From: CAMTUW01 sp947085035
Lineage (GTDB): Bacteria; Actinomycetota; Coriobacteriia; Anaerosomatales; PHET01
Direction of reading: 5' to 3'
NCBI GenBank assembly: GCA_947085035.1
Contig: CAMTUW010000010.1
Span: 1 to 64,000 of the forward strand
DNA length: 64,000 nt
Numbering within the stretch: the stretch's first letter is position 1; each line of letters begins with the position of its first letter. Positions 25,254 through 33,984 of the stretch are shown piece by piece. Both the position numbers and the translations under genes were made by a program. Below the pieces are notes generated by a model, which saw only the letters and a program-made list of their open reading frames with translations, did no database searches and was not told the DNA's origin.

Positions 25254-26513
25254 CTAACCCTCCTCGCCGCACGCAGGAGACGCCACGGACACCACGTCGC
25301 TTCTGTCCAGACCGAACTCCGTATGAAGGGCACGTACGGCATCGGCGACCTGATCGGCCGCGATCACGCAGCTGATCCGGATCGGTGAGGTGGATATGAG
25401 GTCGATGTTGACGCCCGCATCAGCGAGCGACTTGAACATCGAGGCCGCAACCCCGGGATGAGTGCGCATTCCCGCGCCGACCAGAGACACTTTCGCGACC
25501 GACTCCTCGACCGACCATTCACGTGCGCCCAGACCGTGCACGATCTCATCGAGCACCTTCTTCGCGCGGGCGAGGTCGGCTTTGGGCGTGGTGAATGAGA
25601 TGTCAGTCGCGCCATCCTCGGACACGTTCTGGATGATCATGTCGACGTTGACATGGCTCTCGGCAAGACTCCCGAAGACCGTCGCAGCCACACCTGGATT
25701 GTCAGGGACGTCTCTGATCGTGACCTTCGCCTCTGAGATGTCGTGCGTGACACCGGAGATGATCGCCTGCTCCATACTCTCGTCAGCCTCCTTGACGATG
25801 GTTCCCGGCTCGTCGTGAAAAGACGACCGGCAATGAATGACCACACCGTGATTTCGCGCGAACTCGACCGCTCGCATCTGCAGAACGTCAGCCCCACTCG
25901 CCGCCATCTCGAGCATCTCCTCGTACGAGATGACGTCGATCTTGCGTGCGCCAGGCGCGACGCGGGGATCTGCGGTGAAGACGCCATCGACGTCTGTGTA
26001 TATCTCGCACACGTCCGCTCCCACACCGGCGGCGATGGCAACGGCGGTCGTGTCCGATCCGCCTCGACCGAGCGTCGTGATCTGTCCGTCGGCGGTCATG
26101 CCTTGGAACCCGGCGACGATGACGATACGCCCCTCATCAAGCGCGGCACGAACCCGCTCGGCGCGCACGGCGGTGATCTTCGCTTTGCTGTGCACCGCAT
26201 CCGTCACGATGCCGACCTGCTGACCCGTGAAGGAGACCGCGTCTTCGCCACGTGCCTGGATCGCCATCGCGAGAAGCGCGATCGAAACCTGTTCGCCTGT
26301 GGAGAGCAGCATGTCCATCTCGCGCTCCGGCGGATGCGGGGAGACCTGTGTGGCGAGTTCGACGAGCTCGTCGGTGACGTGACCCATCGCCGAGACGACC
26401 GCGACGACCCGGTCGCCCGAGCGCTTGCGCGCGATCAGACGCTCGGCGACAGCACAGATCCTCTCGGGTGTCCCGACAGATGTTCCTCCGAACTTGGTGA
26501 CGACCAGAGCCAT
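25254..26513 (-). CDS. lysC: aspartate kinase
   Basis: A 419-residue aspartokinase. It has the N-terminal kinase motif VVTKFGGTSVG, FTGQQVGIVTD, the GFQGM loop and GRGGSDTTAVA. Two ACT domains in the C-terminal third (SEAKVTIRDVPDNPG, KVSLVGAGMRTHPGVAASM) mediate feedback inhibition by lysine and/or threonine. The start MALVVTKF is chosen because of GGAGGG 5 nt upstream. This is the first enzyme of the aspartate pathway, followed directly by asd. Confidence 0.96.
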   Translation of the reverse strand: MALVVTKFGGTSVGTPERICAVAERLIARKRSGDRVVAVVSAMGHVTDELVELATQVSPHPPEREMDMLLSTGEQVSIALLAMAIQARGEDAVSFTGQQVGIVTDAVHSKAKITAVRAERVRAALDEGRIVIVAGFQGMTADGQITTLGRGGSDTTAVAIAAGVGADVCEIYTDVDGVFTADPRVAPGARKIDVISYEEMLEMAASGADVLQMRAVEFARNHGVVIHCRSSFHDEPGTIVKEADESMEQAIISGVTHDISEAKVTIRDVPDNPGVAATVFGSLAESHVNVDMIIQNVSEDGATDISFTTPKADLARAKKVLDEIVHGLGAREWSVEESVAKVSLVGAGMRTHPGVAASMFKSLADAGVNIDLISTSPIRISCVIAADQVADAVRALHTEFGLDRSDVVSVASPACGEEG

Positions 26514-26635
26514 GAACACCCTCCGCTGCACGGCGACGGCGCAAACCTTGCCGCACGCTTCGCACGTTAAGGTTTCTGCCAGTGTAGTGACTCCGGCGCA
26601 CCAGCGCCACAGGTACGAAGCACACCGGGGATGCG

Positions 26636-29200
26636 TTATCCGGGCTCGCAGTAGTCGAGCATGAGTGCGAGATGTTTCATCCTGCCGGAGAACGTCTGGA
26701 GAGCGTCCGCGTAGAAATGACTCACGAGCGTAGTTCCGGACACGCGGCTCATGATCACGTCGATGCGCCTCAATGCGGTCCGCATGCGCACGATCTCGGT
26801 CTCAGGATTCGTCTCACCGTCGCGGATGTGGCTGACTCTGCCTCTTACCACCCTGAACGGCATCTCATCGGACACGAAGTACTCGTCTATCTCGCGTTCG
26901 ACGTTCGAAGACAGACGCGGGCCTCCCAGTTTCCTGAAGCTGATGAGTACGCCATCGATCAGAGCGACGAATATCGCTCTGGCCTCCTCCGGCGCGATGT
27001 CGTCGACGCCCGAGACAGACACCGTCTCGCCTGACTCTTCAAGCTCGAGGAGCAGTTCCGCGAAGATCTCGACTACGGCGAAATCGAACTGCTTGCCGGC
27101 ACAAGCGCGCAACTCCTCGATCGCTTCGCGCTGATCCCGGCCAACGCGATAGGGCCGGTCGGAGGTCATCGCCTCGTAGCTGTCCGCAACCGTGAGAATG
27201 CGTGCGAGCAGCGGGATCTCCTCGCCTCTGAGTCCTGCGGGATAGCCGGATCCATCGTAGGACTCGTGATGGTGCCGGACCACCGGAGTGATGGCCCACG
27301 GGAAGGCGACGGGTTTGAGGATGTTGGCCCCGATGAGCGGGTGGTGACGCATCTCCGCCATCTCGTCGTCATCGAGGCGGCCGGGCTTGAGGAGGATCTC
27401 TTCGGGTACACCGATCTTGCCGATGTCGTGAAGATACGCGGCCATCTCGAGCGCGATGCGCTGGTCGTGCGAAAGGCCCATGCGTTCGCCGATCATCATC
27501 GCGTACGTCGCCACCCGATCAGAGTGCCCCCGGGTGAACGTGTCCTTGGCGTCAACCGCCGCCGCGAGCGAGCGGACGGTCGCGAGATACGCCTCCTGCA
27601 AGCTGCTGAACAGTTCGATGTTGCCGATCGCGATCGTGACGTGGTTCGCGATCGTCGAAAGCAGCCTGACGTCATCGCTTGAGAAGCGGTAGTCGGAACG
27701 ACTCGAGCCGATGGTGATCGAACCGATGGTGCCCTCAGCCGAGACCAGCGGCACGCACAGTGCGGCCTTCGCCCCGGTGACGGTGTCGATCCGGTCGTGG
27801 CGGGAAGCGGTGTCCGGGTTGAAGATCAGCGGGCGCCCCTCTCGGACGACCCATTCGGACATGGACGAACGCACGGCGCCGTCGGTCGATGACTCCTGGG
27901 CACCACGGATCGCACGAAGTGCGAGCGCACCGCTCTCCCTGTCGCGAAGCGCGACGTACCCGAGATCGAGATCGAAGATGCGCAGAGCGGATTCGAGCAC
28001 GGTCCCGAGAAGCTCTTCCATGTCGAGGGAGGAACCGAGCGAGCGGCTCATCTCATACAACGTCGCGAGTTCGAGCACCTTCTTCGTCAGAGACTCTGAG
28101 TGTTCGCGCAGCGAGTCGGTCATCACGTTGAACGTCCCGGCCAGCTCGGCGATCTCGTTGGAGCCGCGAACCTCGACCTTGGTCGAGAAGTCCCCGTCCG
28201 CGATGCGCCCGGCACCGGCCGCGAGGTCGGTCAGTGGGTCAGACACGGTTCGAGCGATCCACCCCCCCATGCCCACGAGGGCAAGGACTGCGATGAGCGA
28301 CCACATGGCGATGAGATTGCGAGTCGTCGTCACCGTCTCCTGAGAGATCCCCTTGCTCGCTATTCCAACCAGGTAGCCTTGGGGAGCACCGGACTGGTCG
28401 AACGGAAGAACGACCGGCTCGACCCACAGCTGATAGGTGTCGTCACCGACCCGCATCGAACCGCCCGTGAAGTCCCCGACGGCCGCTCTCTGCAGCGCAT
28501 CCTCAATCTCGAGGGCTGTTCGTTTCATGGCGCTTTGAAGCGCACTCTCTCGTTGTGGGTCAAAGCCCTCCCCGACGACGCAGGCGAGGTTCGCGAAGTC
28601 AGCGCCGAAGAAGCAGACGGCGCGCTCAGCGCCAACGCCGAGACGACGGAGCAGGTGGTCGTCGATCGCATGAGACACGGCCAGGACCCGCCCCTGTCCG
28701 CCCAACGGGATCGGTTGCAACACGGTCATTGACGCGCGCCCGGTCAGGGTGGTCATGAGACTGCTCGGGGTCTGGCCGACAAGTGAGGCGATCCGCGGGA
28801 GAACGACTGTCCCGACCTCAACGCCGCCGGTGCCGACCGAAGCCAATGCCCGCCCCTGGGCGTCGAGAACGACCATGTTGTCGAAAGCGAGTGCGCGTTC
28901 CTGGACGAGGATTCGATGACGCAGCGCCTGGAGGTCACCGACCCGTAGTGCTTCCAAGAGACGATCATCGTTCACGCACAGCTGCGCCTCGCGTTGCATC
29001 TGACCGACATGTTCACCGTAGCGCGCAGCGATGTTCTCGGTGGAGCTCTGAGCGACCTGGGAGACCCATTTCGCGGTCAGGTCCTCGAGGAAGTATGAGG
29101 CGACGACCGTCGCGACGATCCCCACGATCACCGACGCGACAAGCAACGGGAAGACGATCTGGTTGTACAGATGCGCTTTGACCCTGGACTTGCGTTTCAT
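26636..29200 (-). CDS. membrane HD-GYP receptor (dCache-like sensor, HAMP, GAF, HD-GYP, extra C-terminal domain)
   Basis: An 854-residue probable c-di-GMP phosphodiesterase receptor. A first membrane helix (15-38) is followed by a periplasmic Cache-like sensor (40-290), a second helix (296-316), HAMP (317-370) and GAF (385-530). The HD-GYP domain (540-720) has YLHDIGK (H591-D592), HHHESYDGSGYP and DSYEAMTSDRPYR, so catalysis is expected. The last ~130 residues after the HD-GYP domain form an extra helical region I do not recognise. The frame is open for 107 codons upstream; MKRKSRVK with GGAAG is the first start that gives a normal membrane N-terminus. Confidence 0.9.
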   Translation of the reverse strand: MKRKSRVKAHLYNQIVFPLLVASVIVGIVATVVASYFLEDLTAKWVSQVAQSSTENIAARYGEHVGQMQREAQLCVNDDRLLEALRVGDLQALRHRILVQERALAFDNMVVLDAQGRALASVGTGGVEVGTVVLPRIASLVGQTPSSLMTTLTGRASMTVLQPIPLGGQGRVLAVSHAIDDHLLRRLGVGAERAVCFFGADFANLACVVGEGFDPQRESALQSAMKRTALEIEDALQRAAVGDFTGGSMRVGDDTYQLWVEPVVLPFDQSGAPQGYLVGIASKGISQETVTTTRNLIAMWSLIAVLALVGMGGWIARTVSDPLTDLAAGAGRIADGDFSTKVEVRGSNEIAELAGTFNVMTDSLREHSESLTKKVLELATLYEMSRSLGSSLDMEELLGTVLESALRIFDLDLGYVALRDRESGALALRAIRGAQESSTDGAVRSSMSEWVVREGRPLIFNPDTASRHDRIDTVTGAKAALCVPLVSAEGTIGSITIGSSRSDYRFSSDDVRLLSTIANHVTIAIGNIELFSSLQEAYLATVRSLAAAVDAKDTFTRGHSDRVATYAMMIGERMGLSHDQRIALEMAAYLHDIGKIGVPEEILLKPGRLDDDEMAEMRHHPLIGANILKPVAFPWAITPVVRHHHESYDGSGYPAGLRGEEIPLLARILTVADSYEAMTSDRPYRVGRDQREAIEELRACAGKQFDFAVVEIFAELLLELEESGETVSVSGVDDIAPEEARAIFVALIDGVLISFRKLGGPRLSSNVEREIDEYFVSDEMPFRVVRGRVSHIRDGETNPETEIVRMRTALRRIDVIMSRVSGTTLVSHFYADALQTFSGRMKHLALMLDYCEPG

Positions 29201-29360
29201 AGGCTTCCAGCGATCATGATTGCCGCTCACCTCTTGTCGTCCATGGTGACGACCGCGCCACACGAGAACCCGTGCAAGCACAGACCCTGCCGAACCGATG
29301 GCGCCGAGTCGCGCTCCGGCGATGATAACGCAATGATCGCCGGGTGAGGTATCGGACCGC

Positions 29361-29957
29361 TCACATCTCGCGTCGGCACTCCATCGCCCGCCCGAGCGTG
29401 ACCTCATCCGCGTACTCGAGATCGCCGCCGACCGGAAGCCCGCTCGCGATACGAGAAACCCGGACGCCGAGAGGCTTGATGAGTCGCGCGAGATACAGCG
29501 CGGTCGTCTCGCCCTCGACATTCGGGTTCGTGGCCGCGACGACTTCCCTGATCAGACCGGAGCCGACGCGCTCGATGAGCTCCCGTATCCGCAGTTGATC
29601 GGGGCCGATTCCGTCAATCGGCGAGATCGCGCCGTGAAGGACATGGTAGACGCCCGCGAACCCATTCGTCCGCTCGATCGCCGCGACGTCGCGCGGCTCC
29701 TCGACCACGCACACGATGGTCGTGTCGCGTCCGGGCTCAGCACACACACCGCACAGCTCGCCCTCGGCGAAGTTGAAGCAGCGGGGGCAGAAGTGAATCC
29801 GCCTTTTGACGTCGACGATCGCTGAGGCGAGCCGCTCGGCATCGGAGGACTCGGCGGTCAACAGCCAGTACGCGATGCGCTGCGCGCTCTTCGGTCCGAT
29901 GCCGGGTAGCCGCTCGAGCTCCTCGAGGAGTCCTTGGATCGGGGCGGGATAGCGCAC
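29361..29957 (-). CDS. recR: recombination mediator RecR
   Basis: A 198-residue protein that loads RecA with RecF/RecO during gap repair. It has a helix-hairpin-helix (LPGIGPKSAQRIAYWLL), a zinc finger with Cys57, 60, 69 and 72, a Toprim domain (VVEEPRDVAAIE, EVVAATNPNVEGETTA) and the Walker-like C-terminus (RIASGLPVGGDLEYAD). GTG start. It follows ybaB by a single base, the classic dnaX-ybaB-recR arrangement. Confidence 0.97.
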   Translation of the reverse strand: MRYPAPIQGLLEELERLPGIGPKSAQRIAYWLLTAESSDAERLASAIVDVKRRIHFCPRCFNFAEGELCGVCAEPGRDTTIVCVVEEPRDVAAIERTNGFAGVYHVLHGAISPIDGIGPDQLRIRELIERVGSGLIREVVAATNPNVEGETTALYLARLIKPLGVRVSRIASGLPVGGDLEYADEVTLGRAMECRREM

Positions 29958-29958
29958 G

Positions 29959-30267
29959 TTACGTGAGTCCTGGAATGCTCATACCGCCGGTGATCTCGGC
30001 CATCTTGCCACCCGCGAGCTCTTGCGCTGCACGGAGCGCCTCGTTGACCGCCGCAGTGATCATGTCTTCGAGCAGTTCGATGTCGTCGGGGTCGACTGCT
30101 GCGGGGTCGATATGGATGGAGCGCAGCGAGAGGTCACACGACATCACCACTCGAACCATTCCGCCGCCCGTGGAGGCCTCGACGGTCTCGTTCTTGAGCT
30201 CTTCTTGTACCTGAGCCATCTTCTCCTGGGCCTGCTGGACCTGTTTCATCATCTTGCCGATGTTCAC
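29959..30267 (-). CDS. ybaB: YbaB/EbfC nucleoid-associated protein
   Basis: A 102-residue small DNA-binding protein. Family features are the N-terminal coiled segment KMMKQVQQAQEKMAQVQEEL, GGGMVRVVMSCDLSL, and IELLEDMITAAVNEALRAA. It forms tweezer-like dimers that bind DNA. It overlaps the end of dnaX by 4 nt and is followed at once by recR. Confidence 0.97.
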   Translation of the reverse strand: MNIGKMMKQVQQAQEKMAQVQEELKNETVEASTGGGMVRVVMSCDLSLRSIHIDPAAVDPDDIELLEDMITAAVNEALRAAQELAGGKMAEITGGMSIPGLT

Positions 30268-31988
30268 TGTCCGTCCTCTCCGTCCGGTCTGGCTGGGTTC
30301 TCGGTCACGATACTCGCACCCAGCTCGTTTCGTAGCATGTCTTCCAAGGCGCTCGCTGCGCTGGAAGTGTCGGCGTTCTTCTTCACTTCGACCGCGGCTG
30401 CTTTCGGGCCCGGTCGCACAGCCCCGCGCCCGCTCTGAAAGCGGAAGGGCGGCGCGCTTCCGAACACTGCGGCCAGCGCCTCTCGGAGAAGCTCCCGATT
30501 CTCCGGAGTCGACGCCATTTCCAGTGCGAACGCGGACTCGGCGGGCAGCTCGACCACCAGCGTCTCACCGTCGGGGTCGACATCCACCTCGGCCTGCGCG
30601 AAGGTGGCTTCGCGGGCTGGCTTGCGCTTCCGCACCTCCAAGAGAACCGCGTGCCAGTGGCGCTTCGCGGTGCCACGATCGAGTACCACAGGCCCGGAAG
30701 AGACCTCTGCTGCGGGCTCAAGACACGGCTGTGGGTCTTCCGAAGACTGCTCGCTGAGAGCTCCATCGTCGGCTTCGACTGCAGGGACGCTCGGGGTGCG
30801 GCGCTCGGACACGGCCTGCACGGGAGCGCTTCTCGCCGGAATACCTCGCTCCAAAGCCTCGACGCGCTCGGCGAGCGCTGAAAGCGTCATCTCCCCCTTC
30901 GGGTGCGCCATGCGTGTCAGCGCGACCTCGATCGAAAGCCGCGGATCACTTGACCAGCGCAACTCGCCCGCCAGCTCGCCTAAAAGATCGAGCACGCGTG
31001 CGAGGCGGTCGGGACCGTCGAACTCGGCAGCCTGGGCCTCCAGCAAGGCGACATCGGCCGTCCTGCGGTCCACGAACCCTCCTGTCGCACCGGCGGCGGC
31101 GATCAGATAGAGGTCACGCACGTGCGCAGTCAACTCCCGGACCAGTTCCGCCAAGTCGGTTCCGGTCTCGACCGCGTCTGCGATCCAGCGGAAACACCCC
31201 GCGATGTCGCGACGCACGACGAGCCCCACGATCTCGAAGAGCTGCGCTACGTCCACCTCTCCGAGCATCCCCTCGACATCATCGACGGTTATCTCGCCGC
31301 CCGTGTAGGCCGCGAGTTGCTCAAGCGAGGTTATCGCGTTGCGCATGCCACCGTCGGCATGCCGCGCCATGAGGGTGAAGGCGCCACGGTCGACGGTGAA
31401 CCCCTCGGATTCGGCGATGAACCGGAGGTGGTCTGCGATGTCCTCCACGCTGATGCGCCGGAAGTCGAAGCGCTGACAGCGCGAATGGATGGTCTCGGGA
31501 ACCTTGTGCGGATGGGTCGTGCACAGCACGAAAACGACGTGGGACGGCGGTTCTTCAAGCGTCTTGAGCAGCGCGTTGAATGACGAGGTGGAAAGCATAT
31601 GGACCTCGTCGATGATGTAGATCTTGTAGTGCCCGCGCGATGCTGCGAACTGCACGCGACCGATGATCTGCTCGCGCACGACCTCGACTTGCGTGTGCGA
31701 AGCCGCGTCGAGTTCGAAGACATCGGGATGATTGCCCGACGCGACGTCGAGACACTGCGGACACGAGCCGTCCGGCTCGGCGGTGGGGCCCCGGTCGCAC
31801 AGGAGCGCCTTGGCGAGCAGCCGCGCCGTGGTCGTCTTCCCCGTGCCGCGGGGACCGGTGAACAGGTAGGCGTGCGCGACCTTGCCCTCGGCCACCGCGT
31901 TTCTGAGCGTTCGCTCGACATGCGACTGACCCACGACATCGTCGAAGGTCAATGGGCGGTACTTGCGATACAGAGACTGATGCGCCAT
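30264..31988 (-). CDS. dnaX: DNA polymerase III subunits gamma and tau
   Basis: A 574-residue clamp-loader ATPase. The MAHQSLYRKYRPLTFDDVVG start is canonical. Walker A is GPRGTGKT (45-52); the DEVHMLS box and sensor motifs (LCTTHPHKVPETIHSRCQRF) are present. In the usual zinc module C64-x8-C-x2-C-x2-C, the second cysteine (position 73) is Asp while Cys64, Cys76 and Cys79 remain. The C-terminal tau region (370-574) is low in similarity and rich in Glu/Ala/Pro. The frame is open for 54 codons upstream into SRP RNA, but the M-A-H-Q start is clear. Confidence 0.96.
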   Translation of the reverse strand: MAHQSLYRKYRPLTFDDVVGQSHVERTLRNAVAEGKVAHAYLFTGPRGTGKTTTARLLAKALLCDRGPTAEPDGSCPQCLDVASGNHPDVFELDAASHTQVEVVREQIIGRVQFAASRGHYKIYIIDEVHMLSTSSFNALLKTLEEPPSHVVFVLCTTHPHKVPETIHSRCQRFDFRRISVEDIADHLRFIAESEGFTVDRGAFTLMARHADGGMRNAITSLEQLAAYTGGEITVDDVEGMLGEVDVAQLFEIVGLVVRRDIAGCFRWIADAVETGTDLAELVRELTAHVRDLYLIAAAGATGGFVDRRTADVALLEAQAAEFDGPDRLARVLDLLGELAGELRWSSDPRLSIEVALTRMAHPKGEMTLSALAERVEALERGIPARSAPVQAVSERRTPSVPAVEADDGALSEQSSEDPQPCLEPAAEVSSGPVVLDRGTAKRHWHAVLLEVRKRKPAREATFAQAEVDVDPDGETLVVELPAESAFALEMASTPENRELLREALAAVFGSAPPFRFQSGRGAVRPGPKAAAVEVKKNADTSSAASALEDMLRNELGASIVTENPARPDGEDGQ

Positions 31989-32069
31989 GCGGTGGATACG
32001 CCCCCTACGAGGATCACGGATGCCGCGTCGAGTATAGCGCTGGCCACTGACACGGACGCGAACATGCGA

Positions 32070-32180
32070 GAAGCGCGTCGAGCGGGCCCGGACGCTCGGC
32101 AGAGGCCCCTTATGGCTGCTGCCTTCCGACCCTGACCAGGTTCGTGACATGCCGCCGTCCGAACCCGCTCGACGCGCTCC
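32070..32180 (-). ncRNA. ffs: signal recognition particle RNA (small bacterial type, 4.5S-like)
   Basis: The minus strand holds the diagnostic SRP apical domain, GGTCAGGGTCGGAAGGCAGC (within 32117-32139), followed by AGCCATAAGG. The ends form a perfect 15-bp stem: CCCGCTCGACGCGCT (32164-32178) pairs with 32072-32086. A TATAAT promoter lies just upstream. The RNA joins Ffh to target membrane and secreted proteins. It lies directly upstream of dnaX, a common bacterial order. Ends are estimated from the stem. Confidence 0.95.
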
Positions 32181-32191
32181 AGTACAAGGGC

Positions 32192-32220
32192 ATTATAGCG
32201 AACGCATCCTCGTGTGATCG
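32192..32220 (-). promoter_or_regulatory. promoter of the SRP RNA
   Basis: A perfect -10 TATAAT reads on the minus strand at 32192-32197, placing the transcript start near 32185, five bases before the SRP RNA stem. The -35 region is weak (CGATCA at 17-nt spacing). Confidence 0.65.
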
Positions 32221-32292
32221 CGGAGAAGTGTGTCGAGGGCGCGATACACCATGCGGGCGGGTCATCGATCCACCCTTATACGCCGCCCTTGA

Positions 32293-32481
32293 GTGCCCAC
32301 AGACCATGAGGAGTTGCACGCCGTCAGGGACCGCGTGACTCGCATTGAGCTTCGTGTCGGCGGAGGCTACGTCCTGTTCAGCGGATCTGACTGGTACGAT
32401 CAATGGCATGGGAACGTGACTGACTTTGCCGTACAGGGTGCCGCTGCATTCTTCGCGGACCTGCCGCGGCTGGCGATGTGA
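32293..32481 (+). CDS. possible 62-residue protein of unknown function
   Basis: A short GTG-started frame in an otherwise gene-free 450-nt gap (32181-32631). Codon choice is GC3-rich and the product looks protein-like (HEELHAVRDRVTRIELRVGG, then an aromatic stretch SGSDWYDQWHG). No Shine-Dalgarno is visible; a TTATAC at about 32276-32281 could give a near-leaderless message. I do not recognise a family. It may be real or chance. Confidence 0.3.
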   Translation: MPTDHEELHAVRDRVTRIELRVGGGYVLFSGSDWYDQWHGNVTDFAVQGAAAFFADLPRLAM

Positions 32482-32631
32482 CCGCCTCCTGCTCAGCAAG
32501 CGTTTCGACCTGATATCCTCGACCCCGGAATGCGGGACCGAGCCCGAGGCCGGGCCTCGGATACAGACACGTCTGACACGGGTCATGTCCCGGACGCTGG
32601 GCAAGACCCTAGACGCGATCCGGAGGTTCAG
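32482..32631 (+). promoter_or_regulatory. leader region of the HtpX-like gene
   Basis: This non-coding stretch contains an extended -10 (TGATATCCT, 32511-32519) and, in the presumed leader, a perfect 7-bp hairpin CCGAGGC/GGC CTCGG (32544-32560), then the palindrome AGACACGTCT. No clear -35 is visible. Nothing else is recognisable here. Confidence 0.4.
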
Positions 32632-33690
32632 GTGTCCGCACACTCGCCCGCCACCCGTAAGGCGATATTCGATCGGTTCGAACCGCTCCCGCAGCGGGCG
32701 GAGCGCAACCGAAGGCGTCTCAGGATCTACATGGCGCTCTATGTGACCCTGTCGAGCGCGCTGGTGGCGATCGCCCTCGTGGGCGGCGTGTACCTGGCGG
32801 TAGCGCTCGTGGCCTTGAGACTGGGCGATCCCGATTTGATGCGTCTGCTCGCAGCATTCACCGTGCGACTGCCTGTCTACATCGGTCTGACGTGGGCCGT
32901 GTGTCTGCCGATGTTCGGCGTCTGGTGCGCGCGTGCGGCCAAGCGTCCGCTATCAGCGCTCCTGAGACGTCTGTCGGCCACTCCGGTCGCGCCCGGTGAG
33001 CACAGCCACGCGAAGGCCGCGCTCCATCAAGCGGTGATCGCAAGTGGGATGCGCATGCCGCGACTGGCGCTGATCCCGGATCAATCGGTCAACGCGTTCG
33101 TGATCGCCCAAGACACCGATACCGCGTGGATCGGTGTGACGGGTGGGCTTCTCGACATCCTTTCGCAAGATGAGCTCCGTGCGGTCTTCGCTCACCTCGT
33201 GTCGCGCGTCCGTGACGGATCCGCGCTGACCACGACGGTCCTCGCTGAGCTGTTCGACGCGGCATCCCGCGCCGGAGGTTCGGGCGATGCCTTGGTGGAC
33301 TCTTACGCACCGGACGCCTACGACAGTGTTGGCGCGCAGTTTCTCAAGACGCTCGTGTCCCCGATGGCTCTCCTCTACCTCATGGTGAGAATGTGTCTCG
33401 GCATCTCCTCGGCCTTCATCCTGCCCGGGTACAGGCGCGCCCAGGAAGTCACCGCCGAAGCCGCAGACTCGGAAGGCATGCTGCTCACGAGAGACCCTGC
33501 GGGGATGCTGGGCGCCCTTGAGAAGGTGCTCCCCGCAGACAACCGACCGGGGACCGTCTGGGATCAGCGGTTTCGCGAGGATGTGTTCGGTGCGCTGTTC
33601 TTTGCGTGGCCCACGTTCAGTTTCATCGACGATCGGGAACTGATTCGTATTCAGAGGATGCGAGAGGTGCTGGGCGCGGCAGGGGCGTAG
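32632..33690 (+). CDS. HtpX/M48-like membrane protein with a degenerate zinc site (pseudoprotease)
   Basis: A 352-residue protein with two N-terminal membrane helices (33-63, 74-99) and an M48 peptidase-like domain. The family block SVNAFVIAQDTDTAWIGVTG is well kept and followed by LLDILSQDELRAVFAHLVSR. Where active enzymes have HExxH, this protein has H188-L-V-S-R192: the catalytic Glu and second zinc His are lost, while the downstream AEAAD-type motif is only partly kept. It is therefore probably proteolytically dead and may bind or regulate a partner. The GTG start follows GGAGG with 5-nt spacing; the frame is open a further 34 codons upstream without a ribosome site. Confidence 0.8.
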   Translation: MSAHSPATRKAIFDRFEPLPQRAERNRRRLRIYMALYVTLSSALVAIALVGGVYLAVALVALRLGDPDLMRLLAAFTVRLPVYIGLTWAVCLPMFGVWCARAAKRPLSALLRRLSATPVAPGEHSHAKAALHQAVIASGMRMPRLALIPDQSVNAFVIAQDTDTAWIGVTGGLLDILSQDELRAVFAHLVSRVRDGSALTTTVLAELFDAASRAGGSGDALVDSYAPDAYDSVGAQFLKTLVSPMALLYLMVRMCLGISSAFILPGYRRAQEVTAEAADSEGMLLTRDPAGMLGALEKVLPADNRPGTVWDQRFREDVFGALFFAWPTFSFIDDRELIRIQRMREVLGAAGA

Positions 33691-33717
33691 CGTGCTCGTA
33701 CCGGCTGGGAGACTGAG

Positions 33718-33984
33718 ATGGCCGTCTTGATTGCCGCATACATCGTGGCCGGTCTTGCTTGGGGATTCGCCTACTGGTTCGGTCTCAGAAACGGGCGTGC
33801 CGGAGTCAGTCGGCGTGTAGCGTGGGTCCGCGCCTTGAGCATGTTGTTGCTCTTGATGGTTGTGTCCGGCTTCCAGGGCTCCTCATCAGTTCTCGCGTCA
33901 TCGTTCGTACTCCCGTGCTGCTACTTACTCGGCTGGCACCGCACGAGGCGTACCGAAATCGCCGCGAGGGCCAAGATCATCTGA
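33718..33984 (+). CDS. small two-helix membrane protein
   Basis: An 88-residue protein with two predicted membrane helices (3-22 and 38-72, the latter long or kinked) separated by an arginine-rich loop (GRAGVSRRVAWVR), and a basic tail. ATG with GGGAGA upstream. It lies 27 nt after the HtpX-like gene and may be co-transcribed with it. No family is recognised. Its 3' end overlaps the extended frame of the convergent lipoprotein gene by 64 nt, so one of the two ends may be wrong. Confidence 0.6.
   Translation: MAVLIAAYIVAGLAWGFAYWFGLRNGRAGVSRRVAWVRALSMLLLLMVVSGFQGSSSVLASSFVLPCCYLLGWHRTRRTEIAARAKII

Noticed and set aside
32110..32643. Minus-strand open frame of 177 codons across the SRP RNA and its upstream gap
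   Set aside because: It covers the SRP RNA and promoter, has poor composition and no ribosome site.
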